Shown here: in pieces, positions 23,891 through 50,366 of the stretch | Numbering within the stretch: position 1 is the stretch's first letter | Layout: the number at the start of each line of letters is the position of its first letter | From: Glandiceps talaboti | Taxonomy: Eukaryota > Hemichordata > Enteropneusta > Spengelidae | NCBI RefSeq assembly: GCF_964340395.1 | Contig: NC_135556.1 | Span: forward strand, 25,457,723-25,521,722 | Direction: 5' to 3' | Length of the DNA: 64,000 bases | The notes under the pieces: model-generated | Seen by the model: the letters and a program-made list of their open reading frames with translations, nothing else | Databases searched by the model: none | What the model was told of the DNA's origin: nothing | Program-made: the position numbers and the translations under genes

Positions 23891-25009
23891 ACATTTGAAT
23901 GCATGCACGTACTCGCTGTCAGCTTTTGTTTTCGAATGAAATAAAAACATCGTATGTGAGATAAGGAAGTGAGTTATAGATGAACATATTACTTGTAAAA
24001 AACAGTATTATACAATAGCTTTTAAAACTAAGAAACAAAATTTAGGCCTACCCCTCCCCCAGCCTTATTTTTTCGCAAAACATAAGCTTTACTTTGGCAG
24101 AATATATTTTCGTGTCACGTAGAAAATAATACTTTAAACATTTTTACGGTATTTATTTTGAAAGTTTATAGCTATATTTTTAGCGTTCGTTATGATTTGG
24201 AGGTTTTTTCTGGGTTTTTGTGTGCTTTTTCCTTCACGCCATCCCTTACTTTGCGTTGCAAGTGTACATGTGTCGTTGCCGTAATATTTGAACTGAATGC
24301 CTCCCATAAGGCCAGGGCAAAACCATAGTCTTACGCACACTGTTGGAATGCAAAACTCTGAGCTATAGGTATTATACATGATGCACCCCTTAATTGGAAA
24401 ATTATTTATATGAAACTATGAAATTTGGAGCTTGCATCGTTAACATATTACCCGATATCAACAAATCATTAATTATGTAAATAAGATGTTTTGGGGATGT
24501 AATTTTTTCTGCATTTTAAAATGTACATTATTCTATTGAATCGATGTATACATAACCATTACTTGCATTTGACTGAACTGAACCTAGTACTAGGATATAC
24601 TAGTAACTTACAGTATAAATGATCCAATGATGTAATTTATGATAAGTATTTAAAAGTGTACAAGAAATCCTTACTATGCAGATAGAAAATGGTTAATATA
24701 ACCATTTATGTAACTTTAGAGGAGAGTATGCAAATTTCTCATTAAACATAAAATCTATCTCAATAAACTATTGCTTTTGTTTACCCCCCAAAATTTGCTA
24801 AAATAGAACATTGGTATGGTATTGCCTTGGCGTGAACAAATCTTAATACCCCCCCCCCCCCAAGGTACATGCACACTTAACATAAAAGCAATCTGACCAC
24901 TGGTTTCAGGGAAGAAGTCAAAAATATCATTTGATCAAAATTACTCAGAAGAATGTCCTAAAAATAGAAGATGACTTATATCAACTTGGTGTTAACAAAA
25001 TGCACAGTA

Positions 25010-26070
25010 ACTACACTTGGTCTCCATCTCACACATAGACCACAGATGTAATGTACCTGTTCAGTGACAATATACAGTAACAACACTTGGTCTTTACCTA
25101 ACACATTTCACACACGTACACAGACAGTAGTCTGTTAGGTGCATCGTGATGGCGCCCTCACACATTGGTAAACAGAGCTAGACTTGAGGAGGCTGGTATA
25201 AAAGGGCTCTAGCGACACGATGTATCTTACAGTCTAAGACCACAGATGTAATGTACCTGTTCAGTGACAATACCACAGTAACAACACTTGTTCTCCATCT
25301 CACACACAGACCACAGATGTAATGTACCTGTTCAGTGACAATACCACAGTAACAACACTTGGTCTCCATCTCACACACAGACCACATATGTAATGTACCT
25401 GTACAGTGACAATACCACAGTAACAACACTTGGTCTCCATCTCACACACAGACCACAGATGTAATGTACCTGTTCAGTGACAATACCATAGTAACAACAC
25501 TTGTTCTCCATCTAATACACAGACCACATATGTAATGTACCTGTTGTGACAATACCACAGTAACAACACTTGGTCTCCATCTCACACACAGACCACAGAT
25601 GTAATGTACCTGTTCAGTGACAATACCATAGTAACAACACTTGTTCTCCATCTCACACACAGACCACAGATGTAATGTACCTGTTCAGTGACAATACCAT
25701 AGTAACAACACTTGTTCTCCATCTAATACACAGACCACATATGTAATGTACCTGTTGTGACAATACCACAGTAACAACACTTGGTCTCCATCTCACACAC
25801 AGACCACAGATGTAATGTACCTGTTGTGACAATACCACAGTAACAACACTTGGTCTCCATCTCACACACAGACCACAGATGTAATGTACCTGTACAGTGA
25901 CAATACCACAGTAACAACACTTGGTCTCCATCTCACACACAAACCACAGATGTAATGTACCTGTTCAGTGACAGCACACAGTAACAACACTTAGTCTTAG
26001 TCTTCACTCAACACACATTTCACACGTAGACCACAAATGTAATATACCAGTACCTGTTCAAGTAACAACA
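25010..26070. repeat. about 71-bp minisatellite between HARS and MYCBP2
   Basis: A dozen or so units of 64-72 bp with GACCACAGATGTAATGTACC, GTTCAGTGACAATACCACAG and CTTGGTCTCCATCTCACAC. Edge units are degenerate. The apparent Cys/Val-rich minus-strand frames here are artefacts of the repeat. Confidence 0.9.
25134..25230. mobile_element. 97-bp MITE inside the 71-bp tandem array
   Basis: TIRs GTTAGGTGCATCGTG and, inverted, GTAAGATACATCGTG, flanked by AGTCT direct repeats (25129-25133 and 25231-25235). The core contains GGCGCCCTCACACATTGG, which recurs inverted at about 41763-41780 in a second copy. Tandem-array units lie on both sides, so it inserted into the array. Confidence 0.65.
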
Positions 26071-26154
26071 CTTGCTCTCCATCTCACACACATTTCATAC
26101 CAAACATTGATACACACACATGGTTGCTCAGGTGTCTCAAAGTAAAATGTTTCA

Positions 26155-26160
26155 TTTATT
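26155..26160 (-). terminator. candidate HARS polyadenylation signal
   Basis: AATAAA on the minus strand about 305 bp past the HARS stop; I see none nearer. The 3' end of the transcript is not shown directly. Confidence 0.4.
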
Positions 26161-26464
26161 GATTTAATAGCTGAAGCACAAAGTAAACACAATTTGTATT
26201 TGTGTGAACCTGAGATTCACAAAGAACAGTCTGTTCTAAGTTATACAACTTTGACATTGTCTTTGGTGTTCGGGGTTTGAAAGTGCACTCTCTATGGCAC
26301 CATGCAAAAACTAGTTCGGCATTTCACAGGAAATCGTTGAATAATGACAGCATAGGATAAGATTTGACATTACATCTCCTCTGGGTGGCATGTAAACCCT
26401 GTAGACATAAACCTTGTGAGCATCATCAATCAGGACCATAGCACATCTTTTAATTCAAACCAAC

Positions 26465-40428
<13,964 letters not shown>

Positions 40429-40569
40429 ATTGTCTGATCAACGTGGTCTGTCTATCTGTCGCCGGTATGTACAGCTAGCTAGCTACAGCCTACAGCTGCC
40501 AAATTGACAGTTATTATGTCTTGTACGTAGAGGGCGCCACTAACTTTTCATGAAGTGACTTCCCAAGCG

Positions 40570-40810
40570 CAATCTGATTAAAATCCGATGTAGATGTCGG
40601 CTAATCGTTCATTGCTATTTTACCTTCGTTATTTTGCCTGAATTGACCTTCTTGGTACATGTTTACAATTTTTAGCCTGATCGCCTCCTCTACAGGCGAT
40701 CAGGCTAAAAAATGTAAACATGTACCAAGAAGGTCAATTCAGGCAAAATAACGAAGGTAAAATAGCAATGAACGATTAGCCGACATCTACATCGGATTTT
40801 AATCAGATTG
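40570..40810. mobile_element. MULE-like palindromic MITE upstream of HARS
   Basis: A 241-bp near-perfect palindrome: two arms of about 117 bp with one mismatch that I can see, and a 7-bp loop (CCTCTAC). The ends are CAATCTGATTAAAATCC. It is flanked by a perfect 10-bp direct repeat, TTCCCAAGCG (40560-40569 and 40811-40820). Long inverted arms with a 9-11 bp target duplication are typical of Mutator-like elements. It has no coding capacity. It lies about 140 bp upstream of the HARS ATG, so it may sit in or beside the promoter. Near-identical arms suggest a recent insertion or arm correction. Confidence 0.85.
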
Positions 40811-41728
40811 TTCCCAAGCGTTGACACTGACAGAAGAAAATCGGGAACCGTACTGGAATCAGATGGAGTTTATGAAAGTCTATTGTCTTTCAGTATTTGT
40901 ACAACCCAGGCAATACTAAAATCGCTATAAGTGTTCATTTTCATCAAATATGATATTATAGGTCTAGTATTGAAGTCAAGCTCTAAGACATTCAACTAGA
41001 ATGGAACTACTGAGCACACTTTTGTTTGAAATTTTGTTGGGATGTTTAGAGGGATGTGTTGGTCAGATATAAGTTAAGAATTGTTAATATTTATGACATT
41101 TTCTGTGTGCAACAAATACATGGTGTAGGTCTAAAAATGCATTTATTGTACAAAAAAATGTTGAGCTCGAAAGGAAGTAGCTAAGGTGCGTTCCTAGCTA
41201 GTCAAAACCACAGGCACTTGTTTCCCGAGATATGTATCAGAACATTTCTATCAGAATACAATAAAATGTCGATAATATCGATAATATTGACGTATTTAGC
41301 AAACTGTATATGAAAGGGGTAAAATTACACTTGTTTCTGTGATCGCGCAAGTTCACTGAGTTCGGTAAGTGAATTATTTTACAATATCCCTACGTACTAT
41401 ATTATAAAAAAAAATATTGTAATGTTGTTTTTGTATGGGTCTATATATATAGAATCACAACAACAAAATTTGTTTTATCTCAGAATTAAAATATTTGTTT
41501 TACCAATTACCAAAACTCTCAACAACGGCAATAGAAATAAGTCATGTCGAATGAAAATCTGAATAATTCATGAACATACACACACCAATTCACAAAAAGT
41601 ACTGGGAAAACATTTTAAACCACGCATTTCAAACAAGATTTTGTAACCAATCCATTTGTACACTTACATAAACCTATAATACTGATCTATACTAATGTAA
41701 TGTTACTATAACGTCGACTATGATCTGT

Positions 41729-41799
41729 TAAGGATACGTCGTGACGTTCCGCGGCCGACCTGGCCAATGTGTGAGGGCGCCCCATCACGACGTACCTTA
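41729..41799. mobile_element. second copy of the short MITE family
   Basis: TIRs TTAAGGATACGTCGTGACG and, inverted, ATAAGGTACGTCGTGATG around a 30-bp core with CCAATGTGTGAGGGCGCC. The core matches the copy at 25134-25230 in inverse orientation. I see no clear target duplication. Confidence 0.55.
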
Positions 41800-42353
41800 T
41801 ATCATCATGACAGATTTTATCTAACCATGTTAGCATATACTTGATAGCATGATAGTGGTTTCGTCAACAGTGTAGTACATGTAGTATATATATGGCAAAT
41901 TATATACTAGTATGTCATCGAATCGGTCATATTAGTACTAAAATAAACCAGGTTTGAGTTCTATTCTGCCAGCAACAAGTGGTGCTTATATGTAAATTTA
42001 TTTTTTTATTTTTTTTATTTATTGTTTACATGTAACTCAGGCCCCAGGCAGACATATTATAGGGGGAAATGTAACTATAATATGCAAATACAAAAAACCG
42101 TCACAGACGACAGTTACAAAAATTACAGACAGAAAGCTAATATAAAATGACTGTCCACAGCCTATCTGCATTGGAGAGAGTTACCATAACCAATACACGT
42201 CACACAACATTTAAGACATTGCAACTCAACTGTTTTCAAATTATAAACACATTTATGCTCACCAAAAGACATCGAATTATTAAATAATACATTAACACCT
42301 GGACAAGTTAAAAAGTCGTGCGAGTCTAAAACAAACGGTATGCGACAAGGACT

Positions 42354-42355
<2 letters not shown>

Positions 42356-42406
<51 letters not shown>
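42356..42406. repeat. (TTG)17 microsatellite
   Basis: TTG repeats that create a poly-Gln-looking minus-strand frame with no recognisable protein around it. Confidence 0.9.
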
Positions 42407-42407
<1 letters not shown>

Positions 42408-42986
42408 TATAAAATTCGCCCACAAATGGTTACAGTGAGTCATATTAAATTTAACAAAAAGACAAATAACATAACCTTTGCTTGATTTTGATTTACACTG
42501 AAAAAGAAAATCCCTGGAAAGAAAATATATAAGTATATAAAGTAGACGCCTTTTGCTCGTCATGTCAATGTTATCCATAATAAAAACAAATACACCAAGA
42601 TATGTTTTAGAATTAAAAAAAAAAGGTTAATCTTACAAATTGAATTCAGATAAATATAAGGAGTTTTTAAAATATTGAAACAATTGGGCATCACAATCAT
42701 GTAAAGAGGTTTTTTTTACTTATTATACACTATATCGTGCTCAAGGCCATGAGAAATATTAAAATATTTCCATCAAACATACACCCAACTTTATACGATA
42801 CTTGACAGATCATATCAGCTCATCATGATTCAGCAAATTAGAATAAAACGTTTATCTTTTAACTAACATATGTTAGTTATCTGTGTTTTAACATACATCA
42901 AAATTCATGCTGCAAAAAAAGCGTATCAAATCAACTTGCATCCTTATCAGTTTAGTTGGATAGATATTGTGCGGGGGAAAAATTAA

Positions 42987-43058
42987 AGGTCCCACCGAGA
43001 TTTGAACTCGGATCGCTGGATTCAGAGTCCAGAGTGCTAACCATTACACCATGGGACC
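42987..43058 (-). tRNA. tRNA-Gln (CTG)
   Basis: 72 nt starting GGTCCCATGGTGTAATGG. The cloverleaf is complete: acceptor GGTCCCA pairs with TGGGACC, the anticodon stem CTGGA/TCCAG encloses a CTCTGAA loop (anticodon CTG), and the T arm is CCGAGTTCAAATCTCGG. The A box (TGTAATGGTTAGC) and B box (GAGTTCAAATC) are intact. The discriminator base is T, followed by a short T-run terminator. It has no intron and closely resembles the human gene. It sits alone between HARS and ELF. Confidence 0.97.
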
Positions 43059-43439
43059 CCATTCGATAGAGGGCGGTGTATGCAAGCTTTATAAATGTAA
43101 TATCTGTTATACAAATGAATTAGTTTTCTTTTCTCGGCCATCAGTGCTGAAAGACCCATTCATGTTTTAAAATGTTTCTAACGAAGTTTACACATTATAT
43201 CACTTTCACTCTCGACGCATGTCTAATTATCAAAATTCACTGAAATGAACACACCTCTTCAGAGAAATGTTATGAGTGTTATGACTGTGCCATATAAGGC
43301 TATAGTGCCAAAGGCGACCAATGAAAAGCTTACAAATACACAGACATGTGATCGCTTTAGTGTACATACAACATGCAAAATTTGTGACAATGTACTGAGT
43401 ACGCGTTCACCAAAACAATTGAATGTATGTCTCATATGT

Positions 43440-43551
43440 GTCAGGCTTCTTGATTGGTTAGTCAGAATTGGGACGCCCCCGTGTAATGGCAAGTTCACGC
43501 TAAGTAACGTCTCAAGGCAGCTGATCGTCGTGTGGTGAACCTGTTACAGGT
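43440..43551 (+). promoter_or_regulatory. possible upstream ELF promoter and non-coding first exon
   Basis: An inverted CCAAT box (ATTGG at 43453-43457) is followed by somewhat CpG-richer DNA and a near-perfect donor CTGTTACAG|GTGAGT near 43551. The long ELF isoform needs a non-coding exon upstream of 50042, and this is the best candidate that I see. It is inference only. Confidence 0.3.
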
Positions 43552-44934
43552 GAGTTTGACTTTGTTTACCCTCAGTAACACCCATTTTGTTACCCTTAGG
43601 GCCAAATGAATCGAAGTGAAATGAACAACATGGGGAATACGAAGTAGTTGTTGGCTTCTGTGAGTTTGAAGTTCCCTACACTGGAAGTGCTCGGGAGGCT
43701 ATGGTGTCCCAACTTTAGAAAAACGTCCTTTAGTGACCCATTTCTACCGATTTTGAGTATCTAATCACACTAGAGTGATTGTGCAACTGAACTCGTTTGC
43801 AGAAGTGAAACTGTTCATATGTTGTATGACCCGCCATCGCTAACATAAGTTTAGTTGGTTAACTCTTGGCGTGGTGCGTCCACGACCCCACCCACGTCTG
43901 AAGTTTTCACAGCTGATACGTAGTGTATATACCTGATGTGTTCACACTCGTCAGTGGGCGATGTCAAACGCCACTCAACAAATATTTATGATTTTTTTTA
44001 TCCTTTCAACATCTGCCCTCCCCCTGGTTTCTCCCCTCTTGATCCTCTCGAAGTATCTCTAGGGGACCCAAACTTTCTGAGGCGCTAATAAACTTGTGAC
44101 CTTGTACTATTGTAGATTTTCACATCCAAAATGTTTGCTGTGTTGTCATTGGTGTTTTTTGTCGACATCATGCCTATTATTAAAACACCATGTTTTTAAA
44201 GTAGTGTGACGGCAAACACACCAACATACTGTATCAAATTTTAAACCATACCTGAATGTCAATGTTAATGTTACAAAATGAAAACATGTCCCTAGACTGT
44301 GGATTATTAGAATACAAATGTTGAAGGTAAATTGCTGATCCCATTGTATATTGTTTTATAGGTCATCAATCAATATATCTGCCATGTATGTTTTCAAATG
44401 AATGCTACTTCAATCAGTTGTTGTTATCACCAGGTGAAGCGTTTACGTTGACCAAATATCCAGATAAACAGGGATAATCATCAACCACAATACTAATTGT
44501 CATTATAGATATACAACACAAATTTAAGAACAAAGGCACAGTACCCATTCCACCATTATTACTTAACTTAGAGTTCAGTGTATTTGATCAAGTAACTGAG
44601 AACATGTCGAAATTACCCATAAATCACTTGACACCATTGGTGACCGAAAGTTTCAGATAATACATGTATATAATGCCACTATTGTTGTTTATGGATAGAC
44701 TGCATAATTTGATTAGGTTATATAGCATTTACACATATATTGTAATTATTAACTTGGCATATAGGAGAATAGGATACTGACCTGTCATACAGGTATGCAA
44801 ATCACCAGCTAAAGTTAGCAGATAATTCCATGAAAGGAAAGCTGTGTTTTAGTAGACGATATCAAACTATTATCACCCAAACTTGATCACACTCCTCAAT
44901 GTAAACTGTAAATTGTATTGCAAATATGTATTTT

Positions 44935-45785
44935 CATGTGCTGCCCCACTAATATTGCATTTTCATGTTGCCCCACTAATATTACATTTTCATATGTTGC
45001 CCCACTAATATTGCATTTTCATATGCTGCCCCACTAATATTACATTTTCATGTTGCCCCACTAATATTACATTTTCATGTTGCCCCGCTAATATTGCATT
45101 TTCATATGCTGCCCCACTAATATTACATTTTCATATGCTGCCCCACTAATATTGCATTTTCATATGCTGCCCCACTAATATTACATTTTCATATGCTGCC
45201 CCACTAATATTACATTTTCATATGCTGCCCCACTAATATTACATTTTCATATGCTGCCCCACTAATATTGCATTTTCATATGCTGCCCCACTAATATTAC
45301 ATTTTCATATGCTGCCCCACTAATATTGCATTTTCATATGCTGCCCCACTAATATTACATTTTCATGTGCTGCCCCACTAATATTACATTTTCATGTTGC
45401 CCCACTAATATTACATTTTCATATGCTGCCCCACTAATATTACATTTTCATGTTGCCCCACTAATATTACATTTTCATATGTTGCCCCACTAATATTACA
45501 TTTTCATGTTGCCCCACTAATATTGCATTTTCATATGCTGCCCCACTAATATTGCATTTTCATATGCTGCCCCACTAATATTGCATTTTCATGTTGCCCC
45601 ACTAATATTACATGTTCATATGCTGCCCCACTAATATTGCATTTTCATATGCTGCCCCACTAATATTACATTTTCATGTTGCCCCACTAATATTGCATTT
45701 TCATATGTTGCCCCACTAATATTACATTTTCATGTTGCCCTTTTCATATGCTGCCCCACTAATATTGCATTTTCATGTGCTGCCT
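44935..45785. repeat. 27-29-bp minisatellite, about 30 units
   Basis: Units of GCCCCACTAATATTACATTT plus TTCATATGCT (29 bp) or TTCATGTT (27 bp) alternate irregularly. The array lies between tRNA-Gln and the ELF coding exons. Confidence 0.93.
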
Positions 45786-45924
45786 ATTATTGGAACAATC
45801 TACATGTTGAACTAGGATATTAAGACTTGTCCTTTTCAAGAACACTTTAAAAACCTCTACAGGATTTCTCATTCAGCACCTTGAAATATTACCTTAAACT
45901 AGATTCGAGTACTTTGTACTGTTT

Positions 45925-45995
45925 TGGATTGATTGATTGATTGATTGATCAATTAGTTGATTGATTGATTGATTGATTGATCATGATCAATTGAT
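45925..45995. repeat. (TTGA)n repeat
   Basis: GATTGATTGATTGATTGATC blocks that meet in a small palindrome TGATCATGATCA. Confidence 0.85.
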
Positions 45996-48639
45996 TGTAC
46001 TAACTAGCATATAAGATGTAGGGATACCTGTATCATTGGTCAGCTCTGATGAAGGGATAATATTTGGTATTTAGTCAGAATTGTGGAAATGAATTATATA
46101 TATGTAACATCCCTTGCCATACTACATAAATTTAGCCCTGGCATAATATTGTAAAACACCTCTCATTGTACATGTATATCAAACATTTCTCATTTACTAA
46201 ATGATAGTTCCATCTTTATAATGTATATCTGGTGTTTACCAAATACCATCAAATGTTTTGCTTCAGTTGTGAGGTCCAGTTTTGGACTGTTAATGGTGGT
46301 GATAAATAATTATGACCAAATAAAAATATGTAAGATTATTGTGAAATAACATGTTTTGTGCACCTGTATTTGTTTAAATTTGATTGTCACAAACATTCGT
46401 TTAATTAGTGAAACCTCAAATTGCTTAGAATCCATGGTATAAATGTTCAACAATTGAAAACACTGCATTGACAGGGTTGCCATGACTTGATTGTTTATAC
46501 AACTAAGGTCACAGAGTTCATACTATATTTTATTTACTCGTATTACTTTACATAATGTTTTCATTCACTTTTTAATATCACATACAGTCACTACTGGTAT
46601 ATAGGTACATGTTTTACAATGAGCCTTTCATCACAATCAAATATATATACATTAATATGGACTTTTGTATTAAATCCACATTAAGTGTGACTAAAAGTAT
46701 TGCTCATTGCTGCCTTGATTTAGCAAGTACTGCAATGTTATCAATATTTTATAAAACTAGAGAAACTCCAAAAAGTTGGCAGTTTGTGTAGGTCATCATT
46801 ATTTTCTACCCAATGTCATAGATTTCACTTTCAGTATAATAGTGTTGATTTCATACTCTATGCACTCAGTTTGGTTTCTTGAAACTTTGTTTATTAGTTT
46901 ACAAGGGACACAGGTCATAAACAAAAAATACTGTTTTTTTGTTGTGAAAAACAGTACCTGAGATATCTGCATTTGCTTCAACAACTAGCGAGGATCAAGG
47001 TGCAAGATTGGAGAATGTGACAAATAAAACTGTTCAATTCAAGGATTAGTATAGTTCCTATACAGTATCATTACCATTTACACCTCCACTCACATTATAG
47101 TCAAAGTCCTTACTCTAGAAGTCCTGAGATGCATGAGATGCAATTTAAAATTCATCCACAGCCACCCACATAGTCACTAACTTCATGTCTTTGTTAAAAA
47201 TCAATCACAAAATTCTAACTAATAACACAGTCCTTCAAAAAGTTAGTGTTTATTGGGGGCAGTTATGTAATGCCAAAATATGGTATATTTGTCAGCTCAG
47301 GATGCTACTTATACACAGTTTACTTATGGCACTATAGCAGTTGGGGTTCACAGATTGATCATGAATGTGCTGATTTGGGGACATTGACCAGATGTGGTTT
47401 AGTTAGAAACCACATTGACATCCAGAGTATTCAAAGATGTTCCTAGTACAAAATATTCATCTCATTAAGCATTTACAAATATTGTCCCCGTTTAATCCAT
47501 ATAAACACAATATCAAGTCAGGTATAGCTTTAGTAATCAACCAAGGTTATACCCAATCTGTCAAGTCTCTATAGTTATGGTGTTTGTGTTATAATGGCCT
47601 TGTACAGCGTTATGTGCCATGGTGTAGTTTCACAAGGTTTGGTTGCATGTAGTCTGGATGCCAACTGTGAATAAAGGTATAAATCATAATGATACTGTAT
47701 AGGAGGAACTAGACTAGGTTGCATGTTATGTGTCAGTTTATACATACAAGAGTTGTTAAGCTATAACTGTATTGCTAATGTGTATGTTGAATAGACCAAT
47801 GGTGGTTTTACTTGTAACTGATTATTTGGACTTACATCCTCTATGGAGTTTGAGGTCAGACTTTGATTTAGTATGTTTTGTTGTACAGGTGTGTACAGAA
47901 TGCCAGTAGTGGAGGTATGTTCAGACTGGTCAAGTCATGTGACTTTGTTACCATCCATTAACACCCACTTGGTAACTCTAGTAACTCATTCATTGGGGGT
48001 TTGGTTATGACATGTATTATCAGCTATGTAATGTAATGTAACTTTGCTAGTACAGTACAACTTAACAGGTCTAGTACAACTATTACCATATTTCCAAGGT
48101 TGGTGGTACATATAAAATGTGAATTTAAAACTCAGAAACTCTTCATGAAAAGTCTTGCGTATGTCAATGATTGAAATTGTGAGACATTGTGAAACTTAAG
48201 TACGTTGTTCAAATGGCCTTTATTTTTCCTAGAAACACAACAATGGTGAGCACAAATAGAAGTATCTATACAAAGCTTGTTCTTGAGGTCACATTAGGTC
48301 AAATAATATGCAAATGATGTAATAGCATTGGGTCACCAGTGTGTATCCCATCAAAGCTGTGCTATTCATGCATGTGTCTTTATTCATGTTTGTGAGCCCT
48401 GATAATATATGAAGCGTAAATATTCAAACCTTGATAGGCTTCTTTACACTATAATGGAATTTTAATGATGTGGTAAAATAAATTAGTCTCTTATTTGTGT
48501 CCATGTTGCTGAACAAAAGCCGAGGAGGTAACATTTAAAGTTAGTGGAAGTGGTTTAGGCTTTATAAGCAAGACGAGGTCAAATACAGTTGAACCTATAG
48601 GTGGCACTGATCCTATTTCAGTTCATGCACTGCAACCAC

Positions 48640-48935
48640 ATTTGATTCAACTTCTCTCCACTAAAACCCAAATTTTGTTGGAACCTTTCCCGGGAATCAC
48701 ATACAACCCAGCCAAATTTGGTTGGAATATTTCCGGGGAATCAATCCACTACAACCCAAATTTGGTTGCACCCTTTCCTGGGAATTTCAGCAGTGCAACC
48801 AAAATTTGGTTGTAACCATTCATACATTGTATGAATGCCTTCATGGAAACCAAATGTTTGTTACAGTTTGGTCGTAACCATGGAATCATAGAAGTCTCTC
48901 CACTGGAACTAAAATTTGGTTGCAACTAATCATGT
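48640..48935. repeat. cluster of AAATTTGGTTG words in both orientations
   Basis: CAAATTTGGTTG-like words occur six or more times, including the palindrome CAACCAAAATTTGGTTG, spaced 30-60 bp with shared CCTTTCC-GGGAAT segments. It may be a decayed tandem or foldback repeat. Confidence 0.6.
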
Positions 48936-49384
48936 TCATAAATTCCATGTAAGATTGACTGTTTATCTAGTCTAGTTCCTGATGGACTGTATTCATACTA
49001 CATTAACTTGACACTTATAATCATCTAGTCAAGCCTGTGACTCGCACAGAATTCTGCGGTCTCACTTACAGTGTTCCTATAAACATGATGACATCATCAT
49101 GTCCCCATGTGATTTTAGTTTAAACAGACTGGAGGTGGCAGAGGTGGAGTCCTGATTGGACATTGGACATAGTCAAAATAGCTGTATCAAATGAATATTA
49201 ATGAGATATGATGACAGCCTGTCTGTCAATATGTGATGGATTACTACTGACATGTGCCATTTGCGCTTCGCTCATGATGGGGTTAAACCACATTAACGTC
49301 TTGAGTCACGGGCGTGACTAGACAGTATAAGTGTGAAGTTAACTTTGTACAGAATATTATCTCAAACTATTGTGATGGTTGTGT

Positions 49385-49692
49385 ATTATATTACCAGTAT
49401 CCCTAGGTATTGTGGTTGTTGTATTGTAGTACTCCTAGGTATTGTTGTTATAGCTCAGTACCCCTAGGTATTGTGGATGTTGTATTGTAGTACCGCTAGG
49501 TATTGTGGATGTTGTATTGTAGTACTCCTAGGTATTGTGGATGTTGTATTGTAGTACTCCTAGGTATTGTTATAGCTCAGTACTCCTAGGTATTCTGGAT
49601 GTTGTATTGTAGTACTCCTAGGTATTGTGGATGTTGTATTGTAGTACTCCTAGGTATTGTGGATGTTGTATTGTAGTACCGCTAGGTATTGC
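49385..49692. repeat. about 34-bp tandem repeat
   Basis: Units TGTTGTATTGTAGTACTCCT plus AGGTATTGTGGA, about nine copies with some length variation. Confidence 0.88.
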
Positions 49693-50041
49693 ATCTTCGT
49701 ATCTTTGTCCATAATAGACAGTGTTTACATATAGAGTGGAAGAAGATAGTCTATACATCATATGGTAGTATAAATGGTTTTGTAAAGTTTGAAAACCAGG
49801 AATAACAGAGAGTAGAAAGTGTTGTAACTACCATACTCTCCCGCCATAAACAGGTATGCAGGTATAATTATATGGAAAGGAGAAGAGGTTGGGTCAATTT
49901 GACTAATTACAGTCTTAACAATATTACTCATATAGATTACAAATATCTGCTGTTGTGTTTGACTAGTGATGCAAGACACAGTGTTACTGTGGTTTATTAA
50001 AGGTCCATTGTTGTAACTTTTATGTCTTTTTTATTTCCATA

Positions 50042-50333
50042 GATACAGTCTGGAATGTAGACATTGGCAGTAGACCAATCACGGGATATAGGATTTTTTT
50101 TAAAAGAGAGCTTGAGAAAGTTTTAAACTTTTGGATTTCATCCCATGTTTGGATTTTGTTCACCTAATAGACCATCCATATGTTACCATAGAAATAAACA
50201 GACAACATGACCCACCAGGAGTCACAGGTAAGCTGAGAAGGCAAAGCATATTATCTGTCTGTCCATCTGTTTGTCGGGATTTCTGTAAGGTTGTATGTGT
50301 CTGTCTGTCTGACTGTGTCTGTGTCTGTGTCTG

Positions 50334-50366
<33 letters not shown>

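Larger units (their letters stand above)
23680..26464. other. MYCBP2-HARS intergenic region
   Basis: Apart from the probable MYCBP2 promoter at its left end and the minisatellite with its MITE at 25.0-26.1 kb, I see AT-rich sequence and a poly-C run near 24850. There is no gene that I can support. Confidence 0.6.
40821..42986. other. HARS upstream to tRNA-Gln
   Basis: AT-rich non-coding DNA with the short MITE at 41729-41799, T-rich runs near 42000 and the TTG repeat. The Gln-run frame on the minus strand is not a convincing gene. Confidence 0.55.
43059..50041. other. tRNA-Gln to first ELF coding exon
   Basis: 7 kb without a supportable coding exon. It holds the possible ELF first exon near 43.5 kb, minisatellites at 44.9-45.8 and 49.4-49.7 kb, a TTGA repeat and the AAATTTGGTTG cluster. 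It is probably ELF intron 1 if the upstream exon is real. Confidence 0.5.

Noticed and set aside
25178-25940. Repeated Cys/Val/Trp-rich minus-strand frames
   Set aside because: They follow the 71-bp minisatellite, and different units appear in different frames.
42162-42578. 138-codon minus-strand frame with a poly-Gln run
   Set aside because: The Gln run is just the TTG microsatellite; the flanking peptide has no recognisable domain and no splice or promoter context supports it.
43245-43538. 97-codon plus-strand frame with several Cys
   Set aside because: No domain match, and it overlaps the likely ELF promoter or non-coding first exon; it is probably a chance frame.
44935-45785. CRISPR-like array
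   Set aside because: The repeats are contiguous with no unique spacers, in a eukaryotic intron-type setting; it is an ordinary minisatellite.
47889-47918. Possible tiny exon between TTGTACAG and GTATGT
   Set aside because: Splice-like words of this quality occur often in AT-rich DNA; there is no coding or conservation support.
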